The notes under the pieces: generated by a model
The model's input: only the letters and a program-made list of their open reading frames with translations
The model's database searches: none
Told to the model about the DNA's origin: nothing
NCBI GenBank assembly: GCA_030141605.1
Contig: JAQGDQ010000298.1
Location: 135,001-197,000 of the forward strand
DNA: 62,000 nucleotides
Reading direction: 5' to 3'
Source: Tubiluchus corallicola
Taxonomy: Eukaryota > Priapulida > Priapulimorpha > Priapulimorphida > Tubiluchidae
In this document: one piece after another, positions 1 to 52,815 of the stretch
How positions within the stretch are numbered: the first letter of the stretch is position 1
Layout of the letters: each line of letters opens with the position of its first letter
Position numbers and translations under genes: made by a program

Positions 1-686
1 TTAACCTTTAAATATTTAGTGTCAGAATCACCCTACTATGCTTACTACTTATCCTCATCTCTCTCTCTCAAAGTGTTTTCATCATGCATCAGTTCTACTT
101 TCACGGTCTGCATGCTAAGTGAACACGTTATGAGGTCTAATATTCTTAGCAAATTTGAATGTCGTTTGCTCCATGCAAGCCGTTAGACACTCTGGACATT
201 GTGCATTTTTCCTATTTGTGGGACATGGTTGGTTTCCAAGACCCAAAACGTGGCTAAAATGCAAACTTATTGAGCTGAGAAACACCAAATCTTCAAATGT
301 GTGTTGCTGTGATAATTTTTCTTAAAATTTCCTAAGCGATGCATCAAACACACACCACACCAACAGTACAAGCAACCTGTTTAGAAAAAACGGAAGATAG
401 AACAACTAGATATTACAGATCATGTTTGTACACCATATTTTTTGTAACATTATCATTTGTGTAATGTCACTTAGCAACAATGGAGCCAAAAAATACAATG
501 AGAAATATATCAGCACGGCATTAAAGCTTTTCCAATTGCACAATCCTGCAAAGTTTACCAACGTGTTTAACAAGCGATAACTAAAACCAAGTGTGAAAAC
601 ATTTCTTTCTAGTTGTGTTTTGTCAGTTTACAAAAATGCTGTTTCTTTGATTAGATCTAATTCTGCCTCATTAGATTCATGGGCAT
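1..686. other. intergenic or intronic, no gene seen
   Basis: AT-rich sequence with no open frame, splice-consistent exon or transposon end that I can recognise. It may be intron or 3' flank of the minus-strand PDZ gene, whose 3' exons have not been reached at this edge. Confidence 0.4.
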
Positions 687-866
687 TCAAACACAACACA
701 AGTCATTGAAACACAACACAAAAAGTCACTCAAACACAACACAAGTCACTCAAACACAACACAAGTCACTCAAACACAACACAAGTCATCCAAACACAAC
801 ACAAGTCACTCAAACACAACACAAGTCATCCAAACACAACACAAGTCACAAGTCACTCAAACACGA
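687..866. repeat. 20-bp minisatellite, about 9 copies
   Basis: Tandem repeat of a 20-bp unit with core ACACAACACAAGTCACTCAA and small variants (CATCC for CACTC). The last copies are degenerate. The 69-codon open frame across it follows from the repeat and shows no protein features. Confidence 0.9.
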
Positions 867-889
867 TTGTCGAACATGTCTAACATGAA

Positions 890-2665
890 ATCGAATCTTC
901 ATTTTCACCATCATCTCATTCACTCTTCATTGTCATTTCTTTACCCTCATTATCTTATTCTTGTGTGAATCGAATCTTCATTTTCAACATCATCTCATTC
1001 ACTCTTCATTGTCATTTCTTTACCTCATTATCTTGTTCTCGTGTGAATCTAATCTTCATTCTCACCATCATCTCATTCACTCTTCATTGTCATTTCTTTA
1101 CCCTCATTATCTTATTCTTGTGTGAATCGAATCTTCATTTTCAACATCATCTCATTCACTCTTCATTGTCATTTCTTTACCTCATTATCTTGTTCTCGTG
1201 TGAATCTAATCTTCATTCTCACCATCATCTCATTCACTCTTCATTGTCATTTCTTTACCCTCATTATCTTGTTCTCGTGTGAATCGAATCTTCATTTTCA
1301 CCATCATCTCATTCACTCTTCATTGTCATTTCTTTACCCTCATTATCTTATTCTTGTGTGAATCTAATCTTCATTTTCACCACCATCTCATTCACTCTTC
1401 ATTGTCATTTCTTTACCCTCATTATCTTATTCTTGTGTGAATCAAATCTTCATTTTCACCACCATCTCATTCACTCTTCATTGTCATTTCTTTACCCTCA
1501 TTATCTTATTCTTGTGTGAATCGAATCTTCATTTTCATCATCATCTCATTCACTCTTCATTGTCATTTCTTTACCCTCATTATCTTATTCTCATGTGAAA
1601 CAAATCTTCATTTTCACCATCATTTGATTCACTCTTCATTGTCATTTCCTTACCCTCATTATCTTGTTCTCGTGTGAATCGAATCTTCATTTTCACCATC
1701 ATCTCATTCACTCTTCATTGTCATTTCTTTACCCTCATTATCTTATTCTTGTGTGAATCGAATCTTCATTTTCAACATCATCTCATTCACTCTTCATTGT
1801 CATTTCTTTACCCTCATTATCTTATTCTTGTGTGAATCAAATCTTCATTTTCACCATCATCTCTTTCACTCTTCATTGTCATTTCTTTACCCTCATTATC
1901 TTATTCTCATGTGAATCGAATCTTCATTTTCACCATCATCTCATTCACTCTTCATTGTCATTTCCTTACCCTCATTATCTTATTCTCATGTGAATCGAAT
2001 CTTCATTTTCAACATCATCTCATTCACTCTTCATTGTCATTTCTTTACCCTCATTATCTTATTCTTGTGTGAATCGAATCTTCATTTTCACCATCATCTC
2101 TTTCACTCTTCATTGTCATTTCTTTACCCTCATTATCTTATTCTCATGTGAATCGAATCTTCATTTTCACCATCATCTCTTTCACTCTTCATTGTCATTT
2201 CTTTACCCTCATTATCTTATTCTTGTGTGAATCTAATCTTCATTTTCACCACCATCTCATTCACTCTTCATTGTCATTTCTTTACCCTCATTATCTTATT
2301 CTTGAGTGAATCAAATCTTCATTTTCACCATCATCTCATTCACTCTTCATTGTCATTTCCTTAGCCTCATTATCTTATTCTCATGTGAAACAAATCTTCA
2401 TTTTCACCATCATTTGATTCACTCTTCATTGTCATTTCCTTACCACCCTCATTATCTTATTCTCATGTGAATCAAATCTTCATTTTCACCATCATTTGAT
2501 TCACTTTTCATTGTCATTCCTTACCCTCATTATCTTATTCTCGTGTGAATCGAATCTTCATTTTCATCATCATCTCATTCCCTCTTCATTGTCATTTCTT
2601 TACCCTCATTATCTTATTCTCATGTGAATCTAATCTTCATTTTCACCATCATTTGATTCACATTT
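890..2665. repeat. 79-bp minisatellite, about 22 copies
   Basis: Long array of a 79-bp unit. Each unit contains ATCTCATTCACTCTTCATTG and ends near TCTTGTGTGAATC. Copies differ by a few substitutions and by 1-bp indels (ACCCTC versus ACCTC), so no frame stays open through the array. The unit is strongly strand-asymmetric, being C/T-rich on the plus strand. Confidence 0.95.
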
Positions 2666-4869
2666 CAAACAAGTTCCCTACACTCACTCTCACCTTCGTA
2701 TTTAATTTATGCTACTTATTTCATTTCACTCTTTCTGTCCTTCTGCTTAGGCCTGTACAATTTTCTTTTTGGTCTGAGAGCCGATATCTGAATATCCGGT
2801 GAAACTTTAATTTTTGTTCTGCTTACAGTAACAGCTCGTATTGTAATGTAGTATGTAACAATGTATTATGTATAGCACTTTGGAAATACACTAAATTAAC
2901 TGAAACTAAACACTGTTATCTGCATAAAATATAGGAAGGAAAGGAGAGGATACTGAACTCATCACTACTACTGAACATGCCAAGTGCAAAATTGCAAACA
3001 GGAATTTCAATTTGCCTGACTCTCAACCATTTCAATGTGCTTACGTTAAAATGTAATTTTCTACAATATCCAATTTAAATGCAAACGTTTTGAGGCAATT
3101 TAATTGAGACACAAGAGGACATGGAGAGAACACCATTTTGGCGAGCAAAATTCTACAGAAGTGCCCAGCACCCAAAATTAACATACAAAATCTTTGTTGA
3201 AAACTTGTATCGTGAAATTGGCAATCAAATGACATTGAATGATTGTGCCTCAATATAATGAAGTATGAATAAATTTCATGTTTAATTACCAACAGGAAAA
3301 ATTTGGCATGATAATAAAAGCGCTGATGGCAAAGAGTCAGGAAATAATGTGATCCATACTTTCATTCAAAACATTCGGGAACAGCAAAGCCCATCATATC
3401 AGGACTTGTCCGACGTGACACAATATCTAGTAGTGAAGATTCATGCCTGCAACTTCAGACACGGATGCCTTCATTGTAAAGGAGACACAAGTGAAAGAAA
3501 TTGTGCACTTGTCTGTCGTCACGCAAAGCCAACACAGCCTATACTGTCACATAGACAATGGCAAATTTTCACAAAGTGGAACCCTAGAGGCGTTTTTCCT
3601 AAAAGTGGGCAGACTAGCCAGTCTTATCAACTTGACAGTGACAAATCGGAAAAAACTGTTTCCAGCTTGAAAAATTAGTTGAAAAACACGCAAAAAACAA
3701 TACGACTAAAACTTTTTGCACAAACGTTATAAATTACCTGAAAATTCACAGAAAATTAGCATCGATTATAGCATCTATCTATTCCAGGGTAGTTAGACTC
3801 AAGAAACCCATTACTATCATTGTTAGTTCAAGAATGGCAGCTTACTTTCAAAATGGCTGACACACAAAACGAAATTATACGATTGTGCAGTTGGATTTAT
3901 TACAAAAACAAAAAATAAATTTTTTGTCAGTTTAATCTTGTTAAACCAAAAAAGCTGCTAGCCTTCAAAAAGGATGCAAAAAAGACTTAATCAGTTTAAT
4001 TTACAGGCATGGCTTTAAATCGATTATTTCAGCATTGGCATTACACGTCGGAGACCTGGCAGCCTTTTTGTTTTTTGATTATAGTGGACTCTTTCAACAT
4101 CTTTGCATCGTTTTGGGGACTAGCAGCATTTTGGAATCAAAAACGTTGAACTGATCAAAATAATTTGCCTTTTATTTTTATAATAAATCGCTTAGGGAAA
4201 CAGCTAATATAAAGCATGATCGCAGTTATTTATATTGCTGAGATAAAAATGACAGAAATGGGATTCCTTGAGACCGGTTAGACATCATAGGCAACAATCA
4301 TCTCTTAATGATGATTTTCTAGAAATTTCTATTAATACATATTGATTATGCAAAAACACAGCGGCCATTTTGTTTTCTGCACTTTTAACCCTTTACCACT
4401 AATTTTTTGAGGTAGCAAGTTTTTTTGGATTCAATATAATCAAATTGATAAGACTGGCTAGGCTGCTCATTTTTAGAGAAAAAACACCCCAGAACTTTAC
4501 AGAAGTGCCTTTTCGGTATTTTCTTCTACTCAAGCAGAAATTTTCACTAATTACAATTTTAGGTGGCACTTCTTTAAGAATTCGATTCGTTTCGTGTCAC
4601 AAATCTAACGTCGGACAAGTGGACCGGGCACAACTTACGGCATTCCAGACACGAAAACATATTACTCACAACGGCCTTACTAACTAACAAATAAAACTCA
4701 TTCTCTGACTTACTTTGCAAACTCTTTGGTCACTGAGCATACAGATTAAAAGTGATTCTTTATTCATTTAAACTGCACACACAATGACAAAAGTAAAAGG
4801 TCAAGCTTTAACATCATACACGTTCAACCAAGCAGAGTCGACAAGCACGTTTTGAAAACTTAGACTCAC
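2666..4869. other. no assigned gene; downstream part of the PDZ locus
   Basis: No exon continuing the PDZ gene (it would have to start with a single completing base) could be identified on the minus strand. A plus-strand open stretch at 3443-3670 (75 codons) has somewhat coding-like codon use but no known motif, and I leave it unassigned. The rest is AT-rich and featureless. Confidence 0.4.
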
Positions 4870-46197
<41,328 letters not shown>

Positions 46198-46734
46198 CTT
46201 AACACAGGATTAATCACAAATGGAGTAATCTCAACTGCCACCCTACACCTCCAACTGTATTCGGATTTTGATGAAAAGCAGACGCCCAGTCACTAGCAGT
46301 TAGATGGCAGCACCGTGTGGTACTTTATGGCTTCGTGTGCTGCTTTCTTCTTTTACAACAGCCTTGAATCAGAATCCACGTCTTTCGATAATGAAATCAT
46401 TCGCTAGATGGCAGCAGAATTCAAGTTGTTGTATAAATAAATATTTAAGCTAGGTTATATAAATAACATTGTTTATGCTAAGGTGGAAACATTGGTATCA
46501 TTTGTGTGATGTATGCACGAACGGATGAGAGCATTGTTTGTGAGGTGAGCAAGAAGCCACGAGCTGCTTGATATCAATGGATGTATGATTTTTGCATGAA
46601 TGTGAACAATGTTTATGTAATTTGTGTGTGGATGTGTCTATGGATGGCTTTGTTACATTGCTGACTTGCTTGACAAGTGATGAGTGCTTGAGAGTGTTGC
46701 TTATGTGTGACGTGTGAATGAATAACTAGGTAAC
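46198..46734 (-). promoter_or_regulatory. 5' flank/UTR of the PDZ gene
   Basis: This region should hold the 5' UTR and perhaps the promoter, unless a non-coding exon lies further upstream. Two TAGATGGCAGCA motifs (about 46302 and 46404) are repeated. No clear TATA box or initiator can be assigned from sequence alone. Confidence 0.3.
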
Positions 46735-47075
46735 ATTGTTTACGTGACGTCTGCGTGAATGGCTTGTCCGTGTCATTTGTGTGATGTGTTCATGAATGGC
46801 TTTGTAACATTGTTTACGCATCGTCTGCATGAATGGCTTGTCCGTGTCATTTATGTGTGATGTGTCCATGAATGGATTTGTAACATTGTTTACGCATCGT
46901 CTGCATGAATGGCTTGTCCGTGTCATTTATGTGTGATGTGTCCATGAATGGATTTGTAACATTGTTTACGCATCGTCTGCATATATGGCTTGTCCGTGTC
47001 ATTTATGTGTGATGTGTCCATGAATGGCTTTGCAACATTGTTTACGTGATGAGTGCATGAATAGCTTGACAGTGT
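46735..47075. repeat. about 80-bp minisatellite, 4 copies
   Basis: The unit contains GAATGGCTTGTCCGTGTCAT and TTGTAACATTGTTTACGC. Further degenerate copies extend on both sides (46500-47160). Confidence 0.8.
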
Positions 47076-47167
47076 TGTTTATGTGTCAAGAGCGCATGGA
47101 TATCTTGATGGCACTGTTCGTGTGATGTGTGCATGAGCAAATTGACAGTTTGTTTATGTGCTACGTG

Positions 47168-47660
47168 TGCACAAAAGCTTGACAGTATTGCTTACGTGTA
47201 CACAAAAGCTTGACAATATTGCTTACGTGTGCACAAAAGCTTGACAGTATTGCTTACGTGTGCACAAAACCTTGGCAGTATTGCTTACGTGTGCACAAAA
47301 CCTTGGCAGTATTGCTTACGTGTGCACAAAAGCTTGACAATATTGCTTACGTGTGCACAAAACCTTGGCAGTATTGCTTTCGTGTGCACAAAACCTTGGC
47401 AGTATTGCTTGCGTGTGCACAAAAGCTTGACAGTATTGCTTACGTGTGCACAAAAGCTTGGCAGTATTGCTTACGTGTGCACAAAAGCTTGACAGTATTG
47501 CTTACGTGTGCACAAAAGCTTGGCAGTATTGCTTACCTGTGCACAAAAGCTTGGCTATATTGCTTACGTGTGCACAAAAGCTTGATAGTATTGCTTACGT
47601 GTGCACAAAAGCTTGACAGTATTGCTTAAGTGTGCACAAAAGCTTGGCAGTATTGCTTAC
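47168..47660. repeat. 31-bp minisatellite, about 16 copies
   Basis: The unit contains TTGCTTACGTGTGCACAAAA, with two main variants, GCTTGACAGT and CCTTGGCAGT, alternating irregularly. Open frames across it are repeat artefacts. Confidence 0.93.
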
Positions 47661-48258
47661 GTGTGATGTGCAAATGAACTTGATAAGACTGCCTGCACAA
47701 ATGACTTGAAAGTGTTGATTATGTGTGATGTGTTTTAACGGCTTGATAGCATTGTTTCTGACACTTGCACGTGTGATCTGATAGTACCGTTTATGTGATG
47801 TATGCATCAGCAGCTTAGCTGCCATCATTAACATAAACGAACTCTTGTTCGGTTAATACAATACAGCTGCAGCGCAGCCTTTGAAACATAGCGAATTCGT
47901 TGAGATGGTAATGCTCTATGCATAAGGATGCTGATTTAAACAGGGAAACACTTCTTACCAAAGCTTTAAATAAAAGAACTAAAAATAATTACTCGTTAAA
48001 GCTCCTTGTAAGTGTACATTGACACATTTTCATATTTTTTTTTCTCAAATCTTGTTGCTCCAATATGGAACTAATTGCTTGGTTCTGTAAATAATTCACC
48101 ATTAGTTATTGTCGGAAATTTTAAGTTATTTCATAAAGACCTTAACATGTTAATTTAACGTTTCTTAAACTCCACAGACACATGTAAGTAACTTTGATCT
48201 GTGTGTTTTGCACATCTTAATAAGTGCCAGCAGTGTGCTAGCATAAATTTGTACAGTA

Positions 48259-48450
48259 TTTTTATTATTTTATGAAACTTTTTTTATGCACTAATAGATA
48301 TGGGATAAACTAAAATTTAAAAACTTTTAGGAGTGAAAGTTGTCAAGTACAAGCTATTATGCATTTGTCAGCACATTGAAAATATCAAAATTACAGTTAC
48401 AAACAATGTTGCAATCACAGTTACAAACAATGTTTATGTTACAATCATGA
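48259..48450. repeat. dispersed repeat, copy 1 (shares with 59490-59795)
   Basis: Shares TTTTATTATTTTATGAAA, GGAGTGAAAGTTGTCAAGTA and ACAGTTACAAACAATGTT in order with 59490-59795. Here only two or three of the 24-bp ACAGTTACAAACAATGTT units are present. Confidence 0.75.
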
Positions 48451-48454
48451 ATAA

Positions 48455-48695
48455 AAGTTCAATAACGATAACTTTCAATTTTGTCCACGGCAATTTCAAT
48501 CGTTCAATCTTTAATCGAGTTTTTGTATGTACTGTAATTCTTGGTACTTTTTCAATTCCGATAACTTTTAATTTTGTCCACTACATTTATCAATCGTTCA
48601 ATCTTTAATGGAGTTTTTCTGTGCTATAATTGTTGGTTCGAGTTCAATACCGATAACTTTCAATTTTGTCCACGAATATTTCAATTATTCAATCT
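48455..48695. repeat. minisatellite of about 85-90 bp, left part
   Basis: Units contain TTTCAATTTTGTCCACGGCA and TTCAATCGTTCAATCTTTAA. The array continues at 51211-51680, so the piggyBac element inserted into a TTAA within a unit and split it. Confidence 0.85.
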
Positions 48696-48714
48696 TTAAC
48701 CTTTATCTTACCAA

Positions 48715-48732
48715 TGTTCCATAAATGGAACA
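48715..48732. promoter_or_regulatory. piggyBac subterminal 18-bp palindrome
   Basis: Perfect palindrome next to the left terminal repeat. By analogy with other piggyBac transposases, whose C-terminal cysteine-rich domain binds palindromic internal repeats, this is a likely transposase-binding site (inference). Further copies are at 49056-49073 and 51063-51080. Confidence 0.6.
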
Positions 48733-49206
48733 TACTTTTTATGGCGCCATCGCAGCTCACATGCTTAATTTATCGAGGCAATTCTACCTCTATCATGATG
48801 TCCTGACATGTCTCTTACTTTGTTGGGAAACTGAACTTTTTATATTGAGATTCAAATTTTTCATGCTTGCCCAACTAATGCCTAAAAATACGAAATTTGA
48901 CCGCGCAATTTCAAATTGGCCTGAAAAAGTGCAGAGTGAACTTCAGTGGAAATTGGCTGCACTGCCTAAAAGCTTACACTCCAAGGTATTGATTGGCAAT
49001 ATAACAGATCGTACATTCGGTTGCTAAGTACTAAAAAAATACTGTAATATTTTGGTGTTCCATTTATGGAACATTGGTAGGATCAGCACGTTTTAGGTTG
49101 CAGTGTACAATGGAGCGTGGCTCCCCACAGTCATGCTTACAGTGTGCAGCTTATTGCCAAGTAGCGTAGCGCTCACTGCCATTGTTCTTGATACTTTCCT
49201 AACAAG

Positions 49207-50871
49207 TTGAGTGAAACACAACATTTTGTGGATACCAGCGTTACCAAAACACACGAACAGAGTGAACACCCAGTCAACGTGGTCCTGCTTCCTCCCGCCG
49301 CAGGAGACGAAGCTGATCAAGACAGTGATTTGGAGGACAGCCAAGAAGATGTTGACTTCGAGCCGGTGGGAGAGATGGAAGTGGAGGAGGAAGCGGATGA
49401 CGATGTAGTCGAGAATGAAGAACCACCAAGTAAATCCGCCCGTCGTGGAGAACGAAGACAACTTCCAAATTGGAGAAAGAAAACTGACTTCGACAAGATA
49501 TTACCCACTGCTGATATCACGTTGTCTGATGAACAGAATGCATTGGAAGGCGAGACTCCATACGAGTTGTGGAGAGAAATCTTTTCCGACAATTTGATGA
49601 ATGATGTTGTTGAGCAGACACTACTCTACGCACGTCGGGATAAAAACAAGCCCAGCTTTACAGTCACAAAGTCAGAAGTATGACGGTTCATCGGATGTCT
49701 AATTGTGTCAGGTTACCACAGTCTTCCTGAAGAGCACCACTACTGGTCAACACAACCTGATTTGGGAGTTCCAGTCATTTCCAACGCAATGAGCAGAAAC
49801 AGGTTTCAGGAAATAAAAAGGTACATTCACTTCGCCGATAATCAGAACCTCGCTCGTGGAAATAAGTTCGCAAAAGTAATGCCATTATATGACGTTCTCA
49901 ATGCCAACATTGTTCGGTTTGGTGTGTTCCACAATCTTTTGAGCGTAGACAAAAGCATGGTGCCTTATTTCGGGCGACACGGGGGCAAGATGTACATAAA
50001 AGGAAAGCCCATCAGATTTGGATACAAAATATGGTGTTTCTGCGGTGCTGACGGCTACCCATATGCAATGCGACTGTACCAAGGGAAGGAAGAAGGTGCA
50101 GACCGTGACATCCCGTTAGGAACTCGAGTTGTACAGAATATGGTGAAGTTTGTTTCGGAAAACTCGGACGTTCGCCGCTACGAACTGTTCTATGAAAATT
50201 TTTTTACTTCGTATGATCTGTTGAGTGACTTGTCTGCGGCAAGCTTGAAAGCAACAGGAACTGTCCGAGAAAACAGAACACGTGGTGCTTCGAAATCTAT
50301 GATTTCCAAGAAAGAACTTGCCAAGAAGGATAGGGGCACATTTGATTACAGGTCAGATGGCAATGTCTACGTAACAACTATCAAACCCATCTTCCGATTC
50401 ACCAGGTGAAAAGGAGAACAAAAGGGGGAGAGAAGGACGTTGCCCAGCCTCACCTTGTCAATGCATACAATCAGGGTATGGGCGGAGTGGACCTATTTGA
50501 TCGCCTTCCTCCACTTCTTCTACTGGCCACTCTTCCTAAATGCAGTGAACGTATCCATTGTTGCAGCGTGGCGGCTTTACTGTGTCCTTCATCCTGATAC
50601 AGTGATGACTCATTTGGACTTTCGGCGGAATGTGGCTTTGTGCCTACTAAAAGCGGACACTGAACCATTTGCTGTTCGAGGCGTAGGTCACGGGCCTATG
50701 GGCCTTCCAGTCGAAGCGAGGTTTGACGGTCGAAATCACCAGGCTGTGACAACGACTCAGGGACGATGTAAAGTATGTAAAACAAACACGAAACGAATGT
50801 GCAACAAGTGTGGAGTGCGGCTCCACAGTGAGAGGCAGAAGGACTGCATTATCGTGTACCACCGCCGCTAG
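49207..50871 (+). pseudogene. piggyBac transposase (PGBD-like), inactivated
   Basis: Acidic N terminus, then the DDE_Tnp_1_7-type core (PYELWREIFSD; GYHSLPEEHHYWS; SRNRFQEIKRYIHFADN) and a C-terminal cysteine-rich domain (CKVCKTNTKRMCNKCGVRLH). Lesions: no ATG at the expected start (the frame opens at TTG 49207, first in-frame ATG near 49375), TGA at 49681-49683, and frame changes near 50400 and 50495-50515, the latter with loss of roughly 20 residues between DLFDR and WPLFLNAVN. The first catalytic Asp is present (SVDKSM, codon 49948) and the third too (GVDLFD, codon 50490). The second, normally DNFFTS, reads ENFFTS (codon 50194). Length and domain order otherwise fit the family. Confidence 0.93.
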
Positions 50872-51210
50872 GGCGAGGTGTATATGCACATGCAGTGTGA
50901 TGTGCATGTGCATGTTCAGTCGTGCACATGAAGAAATATCATGTGTTGTATACATACATTGTGTTGTCATGGTATTGCTGTAAATAAACATCGAAAATGC
51001 AATGCAACATGCATCAATATTCAGTGTGTCCTTTTGTAAGTAACACGTGCTGATCTTCCCAATGTTCCATAAATGGAACATTCCATATCTCCGTAACCCG
51101 TGAAGGGATTTGCCTGAAACTTGTTACATACAATAGGTATGTTAATAGAACACATCCATGTAAAAATGAATAAAAACGGACAGCTAGAAGTATTCGCGGT
51201 AATATAAAGG

Positions 51211-51680
51211 TTAATGGAGCTTTTGTATGTGCTATAATTGTTGGTACAAGTTTAGTACAATTACTTTCAATTTTATCCACGGCAATTTCAATCGTTCAAT
51301 CTTTAATGGAGTTTTTTATGTGCTATAATTGTTAGTACAAGTTCAATACAATTACTTTCAATTTTATCCACGGCAATTTCAATCGTTCAATCTTTAATGG
51401 ACCTTTTTTCGATGCTATAATTGTTGGTACATTTTCAATGCCGATTACTTTCAATTTTGTCCACAATTGTTCATCTTTACGAAACCTTTTTTCGTACTGT
51501 ATCTTTCAATGATTATGTTCAGTTTCAACAAGGGCATTTTGATCTTGTAATCTTTAATTGGATGCTGTTATTCAACTTCAACAAAAGAATTTTGATCTTG
51601 TAATCTTTAATCGGATGTTGTTATTCAACTTCGACAAAGTAATTTCGTTCATGTAATGTTTAAATAGCGGCTGTTTTCTG
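51211..51680. repeat. minisatellite of about 85-90 bp, right part
   Basis: Continuation of the array at 48455-48695. Units repeat TTTCAATTTTATCCACGGCA and CGTTCAATCTTTAATGGA. From about 51530 units become shorter (about 60 bp, TTTTGATCTTGTAATCTTTA) and more diverged. Confidence 0.85.
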
Positions 51681-52189
51681 TACCGTTATTGTTGGTACAG
51701 TTTCAATGCTGACTGTTACGTTCAAGTTTATCAAGCAGTTTTAACTGGGCAATCTTTCATAACGTGCATTTCTCCATATGTCGTGACAGGCGTTTTTCCC
51801 TGATACCTTGATATTTTTTGAAATATTCTAGTTTCGGTACTGTTTACCTTCGTCATTGTCACTTTATGTGATATATTAGCAGTAGTTGCCACCACTGTTA
51901 ACAGTTTTACTTGTTTACTGCTTTAGTACTGATTAATAATCAGTGATTATGTTCAATTTCATCAAGTCAATTCTTTAAAATATTCAGTTTCTCTCTTATA
52001 ATGCATTTGTTGCCCTGATGGCAGTTTTTTACGTGACATTAATAGTGACTCGCATCACGTTATTATGTCTCTTCATTTGTCGCCTTGATGGCAGTTTTTT
52101 TCGTTACTATTACATCATTTTATGTGACACGTTGAAGATGGTACTTTCCATCACTGTTCCATAACATCCATCACTATGCTGTGACATGG

Positions 52190-52456
52190 TTATTACAACT
52201 ACAACTACGTACAGTTGTTGCTGTTTGAAAGTTTTCGTTTTTTACTGTAGGTATGGAGGCGTTGAAGTGTCTCGCTGAGAAAAATTGCTAAATCTTTTTT
52301 CGCAACTTTGATAAATTTACAATTTGTATATATAGGTTGCAAAAAACGATTTTGCAATTTTTCTCAACGTGACACTTCAAGGCCTCTATACCTACAGTCA
52401 AAAAAATACGAAAACTTTTAAACAGCAACAACTGTACGTAATTGTAATTGTAATAA
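52190..52456. mobile_element. fold-back MITE
   Basis: Arms of about 117 bp (52190-52306 and 52336-52456) are imperfect reverse complements around a 29-bp AT-rich loop. The left arm includes ACTGTAGGTATGGAGGC and the right its near complement. No target duplication or coding capacity is identified. Confidence 0.75.
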
Positions 52457-52815
52457 TCACTATTATTAATATATAGATGCTTAATCAACAGGCTTCAGTG
52501 GTTATAAGAAATGGAAACGCGCCAGTCGCAGAAGCAAAAGTAACAAAGAGAGCGGTAAACATCAACTATGGATGGTTAGTTATTTAATTTTATTACCGTT
52601 TTAGAGTTAACATGCTAATAATACTGGTCTTATGAGGCCTAATTTACAATTAAAGAAGACTACAGGTGTTTTTAAATGACTGGCACCGCTGAAAATCATT
52701 AAGTACACACAAAAGAACTAGTTTTTAGCAATCAACATATTTTGCTACCAGTGCAGACTATAGTTTTACTGTTGTCTATTTACTGTTGTCTTACTGCACT
52801 TTTTCCAGTTGATAA

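Larger units (their letters stand above)
48700..51210 (+). mobile_element. piggyBac-superfamily element, 2.5 kb, decayed
   Basis: Flanked by TTAA at 48696-48699 and 51211-51214. Terminal inverted repeats are CCTTTATCTTACC (48700-48712) and GGTAATATAAAGG (51198-51210), matching 12 of 13. An 18-bp palindrome, TGTTCCATAAATGGAACA or its form with the central six bases reversed, occurs at 48715-48732, 49056-49073 and 51063-51080. One sits two bases inside the left repeat and one about 117 bp inside the right, the asymmetric layout known for piggyBac ends. The transposase inside is broken. Confidence 0.92.

Noticed and set aside
688-866. Telomere-like repeat
   Set aside because: The unit is 20 bp (ACACAACACAAGTCACTCAA), not a TTAGGG- or TTAGG-type hexamer or pentamer.
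965-1361. Plus-strand frames in the 79-bp array
   Set aside because: They end wherever a 1-bp indel occurs between units; pure repeat artefact.
47168-47660. CRISPR array
   Set aside because: Units are head-to-tail with no unique spacers, and this is animal nuclear DNA. The same applies to the other tandem arrays.
48725-49027. 100-codon frame at the left end of the piggyBac element as an accessory gene
   Set aside because: It starts inside the palindrome and has no recognised domain. Possibly part of a nested insertion, but not supportable as a gene.
49093-49592. Minus-strand frames across the piggyBac N-terminal region
   Set aside because: Antisense to a recognisable transposase; Ser-rich by complementarity to acidic codons.
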